Assembly (NCBI GenBank): GCA_021849435.1
Contig: JAJZSX010000174.1
Coordinates: 1-5,749, forward strand
Length of the DNA stretch: 5,749 nucleotides
Direction of reading: 5' to 3'
From: Actinomycetes bacterium
GTDB lineage: Bacteria; Actinomycetota; Acidimicrobiia; Acidimicrobiales; RAAP-2
Shown here: positions 5,266-5,749 of the stretch, piece after piece
How the letters are laid out: each line of letters opens with the position of its first letter
Position numbering within the stretch: position 1 is the first letter of the stretch
Made by a program: the position numbers and the translations under genes
The notes under the pieces: model-generated
Database searches by the model: none
What the model was told of the DNA's origin: nothing
Seen by the model: the letters and a program-made list of their open reading frames with translations, nothing else

Positions 5266-5749
5266 ATGAGGAATGAACGTCTCGAAGCCGCCATGGCCAA
5301 AAACGATCTGTCCCCGGAAGGGCTCGCCGAGGCCGTGATCAAGTCACCCAACGCCGTCAACAAGTGGCTGAATGGAACCATCCCTCATCTGAAAACTCAA
5401 ATTGCCATCGCCGAAGAGTTGGAAGTGGACCGCTTGTGGTTATGGCCCCGCGACGAGGTCGGCGTTGCGGCGGCCCGTGAGGAGATCGTGCGAGCCTGGG
5501 CGCGCCGTTCGGACTGTCCGCCCGACTACTGGTGGAAACTCATCGTGGACGCCAAGCAGCACGTTGACATCCTCGGCTACGCCGTACTGTTCCTGACGGA
5601 GAACCACCCCGACCTGACGAGCGTGCTAAGCGAAATCATCAAGAACGGCGGCTCGGTGAGGATCGTCATCGCCGATCCCGGTGGTCAGGCCGCGCGCGAT
5701 CGCGACACCGAGGAAGGACTCGACGGTCTGCTGCTCGCGAGAATTCAGT
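5266..5749 (+). CDS. XRE-type regulator with PLD-like C-terminal domain (DUF5919-like), cut by the window end
   Basis: The visible 161 residues run open to the window edge. Residues 1-60 form an XRE/Cro-type helix-turn-helix: LSPEGLAEAV (15-24) and the recognition segment KSPNAVNKWLNG (26-37), followed by the helix TQIAIAEELEVDRLWLWP. From about residue 88 comes a second domain: YWWKLIVDAKQHVDILGYAVLFLTENHPDLTSVLSEII, then VRIVIADPGG and the ARDRDTEEGLDGLLLARI stretch. This matches the phospholipase-D-like, DUF5919-type C terminus found in many actinobacterial XRE regulators. No HxK catalytic motif is visible so far, so a ligand-sensing rather than enzymatic role is more likely; the missing part could change this. 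The ATG at 5266 is preferred because the helix-turn-helix needs these residues, although its ribosome site is weak; the next ATG (5293) would remove nine. The gene is divergent from the operon and probably controls it. Confidence 0.85.
   Translation, partial: MRNERLEAAMAKNDLSPEGLAEAVIKSPNAVNKWLNGTIPHLKTQIAIAEELEVDRLWLWPRDEVGVAAAREEIVRAWARRSDCPPDYWWKLIVDAKQHVDILGYAVLFLTENHPDLTSVLSEIIKNGGSVRIVIADPGGQAARDRDTEEGLDGLLLARIQ

Noticed and set aside
5066..5266. N-terminal extension of the Pra-like frame up to 5266
   Set aside because: It would cover the repeat-filled control region, has no family resemblance, and the ATG at 5065 has an excellent ribosome site.

Overview
The window carries the backbone of an actinomycete integrative (and probably conjugative) element of the pSAM2/AICE type. 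Five genes on the minus strand are packed in the order typical of these elements, read from right to left: a small Pra/SCO3933-like protein (4733-5065), an FtsK/SpoIIIE-type DNA translocase (3345-4670), a RepSA-type rolling-circle replication initiator (1771-3345), an excisionase-like winged-helix protein (1415-1774) and a tyrosine integrase (65-1360). A sixth gene, on the plus strand from 5266, is an XRE-type regulator with a phospholipase-D-like C-terminal domain; the window edge cuts it off. Host: a GC-rich actinobacterium, inferred from the protein families. GC looks moderate (near 60% by eye) rather than Streptomyces-like, so an order cannot be named.

Layout. Positions 1-64 hold no gene. 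Positions 76-117 match the 3' half of a tRNA-Lys(UUU), from the anticodon loop to the discriminator base, and lie inside the 3' end of the integrase gene. This is the attachment-site core. The tRNA 5' half is missing to its left, so the window looks like attP of a circular or tandem copy rather than a chromosome junction. The five minus-strand genes follow with almost no gaps: ftsK and rep share one base (TAATG), rep and xis share four (ATGA). The longest non-coding stretch is the 200-bp divergent intergenic region 5066-5265, which is full of inverted and direct repeats built on GAAAGTTC and CGTTGCGAC and is the obvious control region.

How it likely works (inference from the families): the XRE regulator binds the intergenic repeats and controls itself and the divergent operon. 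The Pra-like protein may activate replication and excision, Int and Xis carry out recombination at the tRNA-Lys site, Rep nicks the excised circle to start rolling-circle replication, and the FtsK-like translocase moves DNA between cells or supports maintenance. No Spd spread genes, NUDIX (Pif) gene, cargo or defence genes are in view; they may lie to the right. I see no evidence of a wholly new system. The points most worth a second look are the attP configuration, the repeats beside it, the operator array, and an octamer that recurs in the element.
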